Positions 60,753-64,000 of a stretch of 64,000 nt of DNA are shown here, piece after piece. The number at the start of each line of letters is the position of its first letter. The first letter of the stretch is position 1. The notes under the pieces were generated by a model. The model was not told where the DNA came from and did no database searches. It was given only the letters and a program-made list of their open reading frames with translations. Source of the stretch: Bemisia tabaci (taxonomy: Eukaryota > Arthropoda > Insecta > Hemiptera > Aleyrodidae); the NCBI RefSeq assembly GCF_918797505.1, contig NC_092796.1, positions 310,001 to 374,000 on the forward strand, in the 5' to 3' direction. The translations under genes were made by a program, and so were the position numbers.

Positions 60753-61004
60753 GATTTCACGCAGGCGAAACTCATCGCTGACGAGAGGCTCGATACAAAA
60801 GAAGACAAATGAAATCCCTAAAATGAAAGAGAGGGCGAGACTCCTGCAGAAGCAGATGATGTTTGAGAGGAGGATCCTTTTCGTGTGCACAGGAGTCATA
60901 GGTATTGCAGCAATTGTCTGGTTATTCTCCATAACCACACCCTACTGGTACTGGATCCACAAAGGTGATTTCAAGGACGGCATCTACGTCAACGAAACTA
61001 AAAG
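46250..61004 (+). CDS. Claudin/CACNG-like membrane protein, N-terminal part
   Basis: Exons 46,250-46,287 and 60,765-61,004 join in phase: exon 1 ends TC after 12 codons and exon 2 starts G, making a serine codon. The start is ATGTCTCAG in the context GTCAAGATG. The product begins with a basic Ser/Asn-rich cytoplasmic stretch (residues 1-49). A membrane segment follows (about 50-70), then TPYWYW, the place of the conserved Tyr-Trp of claudin/PMP22/CACNG proteins. The start of the first extracellular loop has a sequon at N89. Exon 2 ends at the donor AAAAG/GTAAAA, two bases into a codon, and the rest lies beyond the window. These proteins act in septate junctions or as channel subunits; the subfamily cannot be told from this part. 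If exon 1 belongs elsewhere, M33 in exon 2 (60,823) is an alternative start. Confidence 0.6.
46288..51790. other. Intron 1 (first part): no additional exon recognised
   Basis: This is AT-rich sequence with a degraded repeat end near 46,710-46,750, a TATAAAAAG at about 47,946 followed by a 36-codon frame, and an A-run near 49,870. None is convincing as a gene. Confidence 0.4.
51791..52048. mobile_element. MITE, GTCACCTTGCGGCC-ended (copy 2)
   Basis: Copy 2 of the family at 45,055, uninterrupted, about 256 bases. TGTCACCTTGCGGCCAAAA and TTCGCCGGAAGGTGACGA are the mirrored ends. The inner ATTTTATTTTTTTACAG/CTGTGAAAAAATAAAAT pairing is clear. Confidence 0.8.
52550..52808. mobile_element. MITE, CTGCCGT family (copy 3)
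   Basis: CTGCTGTCTACAGCAAAAAC at the left and GACGTTTTTACTTTGGACGG at the right parallel copy 1 at 37,108-37,367, including the inner GAGAAAATTCAA and GTCAGGAAAAATT blocks. Confidence 0.65.
53199..53238. repeat. A40 homopolymer
   Basis: A 40-base A run ends a moderately GC-rich stretch (53,060-53,198). This could be a retroposed sequence, but its source is not recognisable. Confidence 0.9.
53240..56150. other. Intron 1 (middle): no exon recognised; hAT-like ends
   Basis: A CAGTGGCGATTCTTG end at 54,897 and an inverted GCCACTG near 55,435 suggest a diverged hAT-like copy. The long AT-rich frame at 54,288-54,821 overlaps two other frames and is judged incidental. Confidence 0.4.
56153..56254. 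mobile_element. Very small MITE or hairpin
   Basis: GACTGCGGCAGAAGATC at 56,162-56,178 is mirrored exactly by GATCTTCTGCCGCAGTC, with the pairing extending into the flanking T/A and GC bases. The total is about 100 bases. Confidence 0.75.
56416..57020. mobile_element. MITE, TCGTCA...CCGGCC family (copy 3), split by a SINE
   Basis: TCGTCATATTCCGGCCAACG and GCGCTTGTGATACTTTGGCC are the ends. The inner GATTCAACCAACAAG and CTGTAAAAAACTAGAATGGC blocks, close together in copy 2, are separated here by the SINE at 56,597-56,940. Confidence 0.75.
56597..56940 (-). mobile_element. tRNA-derived SINE with triplicated 3' unit
   Basis: Read on the minus strand, a tRNA-like head carries an A-box-like TGGTGTAGTGGTTG and a B box GGTTCGATTCC inside a perfect T arm (CCGGG/CCCGG). 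A body of about 70 bases follows, then a 41-base unit three times (56,757-56,797; 56,672-56,712; 56,615-56,655), the units separated by A-rich or A44 tracts. tRNA-derived SINEs carry internal RNA polymerase III promoters and use a partner LINE. No target duplication is evident. Confidence 0.8.
57050..57560 (-). other. Two long overlapping open frames, uncertain
   Basis: The minus-strand frames 57,559-57,323 (78 codons) and 57,336-56,899 (145 codons) lie in a stretch with near-balanced composition. The second frame's end runs into the MITE and SINE, so at most residues up to about 95 could be host sequence. I recognise no domain. It could be an antisense exon pair or chance. Confidence 0.2.
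57698..58028. mobile_element. MITE, AAGCAAATTTTCGTT-ended
   Basis: The left end AAGCAAATTTTCGTTCGTC is mirrored by ATAAACGAAAATTTGCTT at the right. The inner GTAAACAATTTACC and GGATAACTGTTTAC blocks are also inverted. It has no coding capacity. Confidence 0.7.
58678..59230. mobile_element. MITE, TGGACCACTAG-ended (copy 2)
   Basis: TGAACCACTAGACAAGGTAC at the left is mirrored by GTACCTTGTCTAGTGGTCCA at the right. Internal blocks GTCAAATCGCGCA and AGGAGTTGATTTC match copy 1 at 37,759-38,316. Confidence 0.8.
59231..60764. other. Intron 1 (end): no exon recognised
   Basis: A GGATCCGCCATTG at 59,447 resembles a lone hAT-like end. The T39 run at 60,712-60,750 directly precedes the exon 2 acceptor and may serve as its pyrimidine tract. 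Confidence 0.45.
60765..61004 (+). CDS. Exon 2 of claudin/CACNG-like gene (membrane segment 1)
   Basis: After a T39 tract and TGGATTTCACGCAG, the 240-base exon encodes 79 full codons and ends at GTAAAA. ERRILFVCTGVIGIAAIVW leads into a LFSIT...TPYWYW motif. Its balanced codon use stands out from the AT-rich flanks. Only one frame is open throughout. Confidence 0.75.
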
Positions 61005-62041
61005 GTAAAATCATTATCAGAATATCTTACAACAGACTAACTAAATACACTTTTAATTGCATTTCCCATTGTCGGGAACAAGACGGTGTTTTTCCGTCGA
61101 AACCACTATGAAATATGTAATTCTAGGTACGGTATAACCTTTCGCGACAAATATTGATTAATTCAATTGTATTTCTGACTGTACGTATGAAAAGAGGCCT
61201 TGGCATAAGAAACAGTGAACTTTGCTTAATTTGAACACTGATGAATCGGGACAGAAAAAATATCCACCGGAACGGAATCTTTTGAATCCTTTCAATGTAG
61301 AAATAATTCCGCTTTATTAGGATAGAACCCTGGTCTATAAGGAAAATTTTCTGCCGGAAGAACGCTCAAAACGCACGTCAAAATCACTTAAAAATTCGCA
61401 AGCAGCACCCGAACAGTCAAAGCACGGAGATTATGGCGATGACGAACCACCGTGCCGGCTCCATGTTTCATCAGCTGATGCGCAAAGACACGTTAAATGC
61501 CTTAAAAGATTCTATATCAAAGAGGAATAAGATCATTCTTACGTCGATGCTTGACTGATCTCAAAATTGACCATTTTCTCGCTGCTTTTGATGTTTTCGC
61601 ATCGCATCGGGACATCTGCTCAGTTGGGACAAAATTGTCTAGGACGGATGTGCTGCGATTAAGAAAAATTGGCCGTATTTCAAAATTGTGGAACTATAGC
61701 AAAGTAGCATCTTTACCTGGATAGTGCTGAAGGAGCATTTTGACACAAAACACGCTATAAAATGTTCATTCAGACCAACCATACGAGGGTTAGAAGTTGG
61801 TAGTTTAATACTCGTATAAGTAAAAAAAGCTGCTTAGAGTTATGGTTCGCCATAATTGGGGCTAGAAGTTATTGAATCAAAATGCAGATGAAAGTCTTAA
61901 TCGGTGCATAAGTACACTATACTGCTTTCTCTTGTTCCTTGGATACTTCAAAGAGTATTTCCGGAATAAAAATTAACATTTTACACTTTTCAATCATCAT
62001 TAAGGTGATTCGATGGACGCCATATTTTGTGTCAGAACGGC
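61005..62041. other. Intron 2 of the claudin/CACNG-like gene, first part
   Basis: No exon or bounded repeat was recognised. Confidence 0.4.
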
Positions 62042-63910
62042 ATGCGATATACCCAGGTAGCAAGGTCTGCTATAAAATAATTTTTATTATATCTTCGAAA
62101 TAACAGTTTTATTGCTATTAAATGAGAGTTTTAATTCCTATTAATATATTATAAAAAAACAAATTATCGGTTGAAAAGATCGATTAAAGTACTCCCCAGT
62201 TACAACAGTTTCAGGCGCTATATTCCTATTTTATGAAGTTAAAAATAACAGTTTAAAATAATTTAATGACATAAATCAACAATGATTAAAGTAGTGAAAA
62301 ACAAATTTCATTTGGAAAATTTACTGGTGTAAAGCGACACTTGTCTTAAAATAAAAATAAAAAATTAAATGTTGAATACGAGTTTTGAATTATTCTTGTA
62401 AAGTATTAAAAAAACTTAAATATCCATAGAAAAACTAATTTCTAATAATAGAACGACTCGTAAAATTGTAGTTTTATTGAAAATTAACAGTGTCAATATA
62501 TGAAATTTTATTCGTTTTTAATATTTTGTTAAACTGTTATTTTTTGGTTTAAAAGATCAATTATAGAAACTCCCCAGTTTCAGGCCTCATATTTCTATTT
62601 TGATCACCGATGACGGTGAGCACCGATACTTCCTCTAAGGAGGAGCAACAAGACTATGCAGCAGGGATGTGACTACACTCGACACACCACACTACAATCA
62701 ACGCTATAGATAGGCACATGCCCTGTCTAGGCACAGTTAACCACAGGGGGGTCATCAAAAATGTGAGAAGAAAATCCACTCATATGCACCGAACAAAGCA
62801 AACATAGAAGCCGTCGATAAAAAACGTATGTCGTAGAATATAAATAATATATTTTATGTTTTCACTACACACAAAGGTTAGACAGGCACCATAAACGACC
62901 CATCCAAAAACAAAATAAATCGGAGCTCTCTATCGGAAATAAAAGGAAACACCCCGATTACAATAAAACAATCGGAAATTAAAAAAAATAATGTAATACT
63001 AATTTATATTTCACAACTGTTTAAAATAAAATGTTTTGCAGAAAAACTGCAATAAATCAGATATTTAAACTGTCATTTTATCACTATCACTTGTATCTTT
63101 TTATCGATTTAAATTATATTTTCCTTGTTAGTGATAAAATAGTTATCAAAGTTTTTTATAAGGATTCTTTTTCGACAAAAATTAAAGCTACACCGGTTTT
63201 CAGGAAACAATGATTTAAAAATAGTTTCTCACCAATATTGTTTAATAAATAATGTAATATAATTAATATTTCATGGTTATTTATAAGAATGTGTTTTGCA
63301 AAAATATGGCAACAAATGAGATATTTAAATTTGTTTTTTATTGTCTTTTTTTTATCTTTTTATTGATTTAGATTAAATTTTTCTCATTAGTACAGTATAA
63401 TACTTTATGTTTTGTAAAATAGCTTTTTTAAAACAAAATGGTCTACTTCTGTGTTTTATGAAATCAACTTTAAAAAAAAATAAATTAGAATAATTTTTTT
63501 AACTTTTTTTAGTTATTAAAATGTTAATCTACTTTCCTTTCTTTTAAAAAAGTTTTGTTAAGTAAGTGATTTGATTGAGAATTTTAAACCGTCGTTTTAT
63601 TTCAAAATCTAAGTATGTTTTTATTGCAATAATAGTTTCATTTTCGATCGGTGTATAACACTAGTTAAATTTGTGTTATATTTTCAGAAAACATGTACTA
63701 AATTATAAATTTTCCATGGTATTTTTTAAGTATGTAAGAAAAATTTTTCAGTGATTATAGTCGCAAAGGACTTCTCTTTTCCGTTGGTTTTTCAACTGTT
63801 GTACTAGAGCAAATTTTTCGATGAAAAAGTGCACAAAAGTAACAGCGTTTAAAAAACTGTCGTGAAATTGCAATTTTGAAACTGTTACTATTGCTACCTG
63901 GGTATCGCAT
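62042..63910. mobile_element. AT-rich 1.87-kb element with short inverted ends
   Basis: ATGCGATATACCCAGGTAGC at the left is mirrored by GCTACCTGGGTATCGCAT at the right. The interior is extremely AT-rich and shows internal direct repeats: CTCCCCAGTT...CAGGC...TATTTTAT blocks at 62,190 and 62,565, and a ~250-bp duplication. An unlike, GC-richer segment lies at 62,600-62,830. No transposase is seen. It sits in intron 2 of the claudin/CACNG-like gene. Confidence 0.65.
62981..63440. repeat. Two diverged ~250-bp direct repeats
   Basis: The blocks AATGTAATA, ATATTTCA, TGTTTTGCA, CAGATATTTAAA/GAGATATTTAAA and ATCTTTTTAT(C/T)GATTTA occur in the same order in 62,981-63,228 and 63,229-63,440. Confidence 0.65.
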
Positions 63911-64000
63911 CAATTTGTTCCATTTTTTCAGCTACTCGTCATTTTTCTCCAATTTTGAAATCGCAATTCTGTTGTCAGGAGTTTAAAGCACTCACTTACC

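Noticed and set aside
62640..62830. Possible LINE endonuclease-like fragment (SYAPNK-like translation)
   Set aside because: It is only a few residues with stops on either side, not distinguishable from chance.
1..64000. CRISPR arrays, rRNA genes, bacterial operons
   Set aside because: No regularly spaced direct repeats with unique spacers of CRISPR type, no rRNA-like blocks recognised, and the gene structure is clearly eukaryotic.

Overview
The window is eukaryotic nuclear DNA, almost certainly from an insect. It is AT-rich and gene-poor, introns are flanked by GT...AG, and it is packed with non-autonomous DNA transposons, foldback elements, a tRNA-derived SINE and long A/T and G/C homopolymers. 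Several terminal-repeat motifs look like ones I associate with hemipterans (whitefly or planthopper type genomes). That species-level impression is recall, not proof. There are no bacterial operons, no CRISPR and no rRNA genes. No transposase or reverse transcriptase reading frame was recognised.

Four protein-coding loci can be supported. (1) On the minus strand, three small exons (14,566-14,500; 13,645-13,440; 9,942-9,829) join in phase into a 128-residue protein. It has a signal peptide, three N-glycosylation sequons, a stop codon and an AATAAA signal 45 bases downstream; the family is not recognised. (2) On the plus strand at 27,845-28,148, a TATA box, two 120-base exons separated by a 64-base intron, and an AATAAA signal define a candidate 79-residue hydrophobic-then-proline-rich peptide. 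(3) A GC-rich terminal exon at 32,297-33,156 (plus) encodes the third and fourth membrane segments and long tail of a stargazin-like (CACNG/claudin superfamily) protein. Its earlier exons were not found and may lie upstream of the window. (4) A second plus-strand gene begins at a CpG-rich promoter near 45.6-46.2 kb. Its 38-base first coding exon (46,250-46,287) is in phase with an exon 14.5 kb away (60,765-61,004) that carries a first membrane segment of claudin/CACNG type, and the gene runs off the right edge. Loci 3 and 4 would be two four-membrane-segment genes arranged head-to-tail.

Layout: 1-0.8 kb, unidentified GC-rich island; 0.8-9.5 kb, MITEs, a Helitron with a tRNA-like segment, and a foldback with ~0.6-kb arms; 9.8-14.6 kb, the minus-strand secreted-protein gene, whose second intron holds a foldback that itself contains a MITE with a perfect 8-bp target duplication; 15.5-18.7 kb, a 2.84-kb element with subterminal repeats, a 130-bp tandem array and a tRNA-His-like segment; 21-27 kb, hAT-type elements and short tandem arrays; 27.8-33.2 kb, genes 2 and 3; 33-45 kb, MITEs and microsatellites; 45.6 kb to the end, gene 4, with several MITEs and a SINE inside its introns.

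The main message is that the small genes are easy to miss because each exon is short. They are supported by splice sites, reading phase and poly(A) signals rather than by long open frames. All repeats are described by their inverted ends and internal copies; family names are inferences from end motifs.
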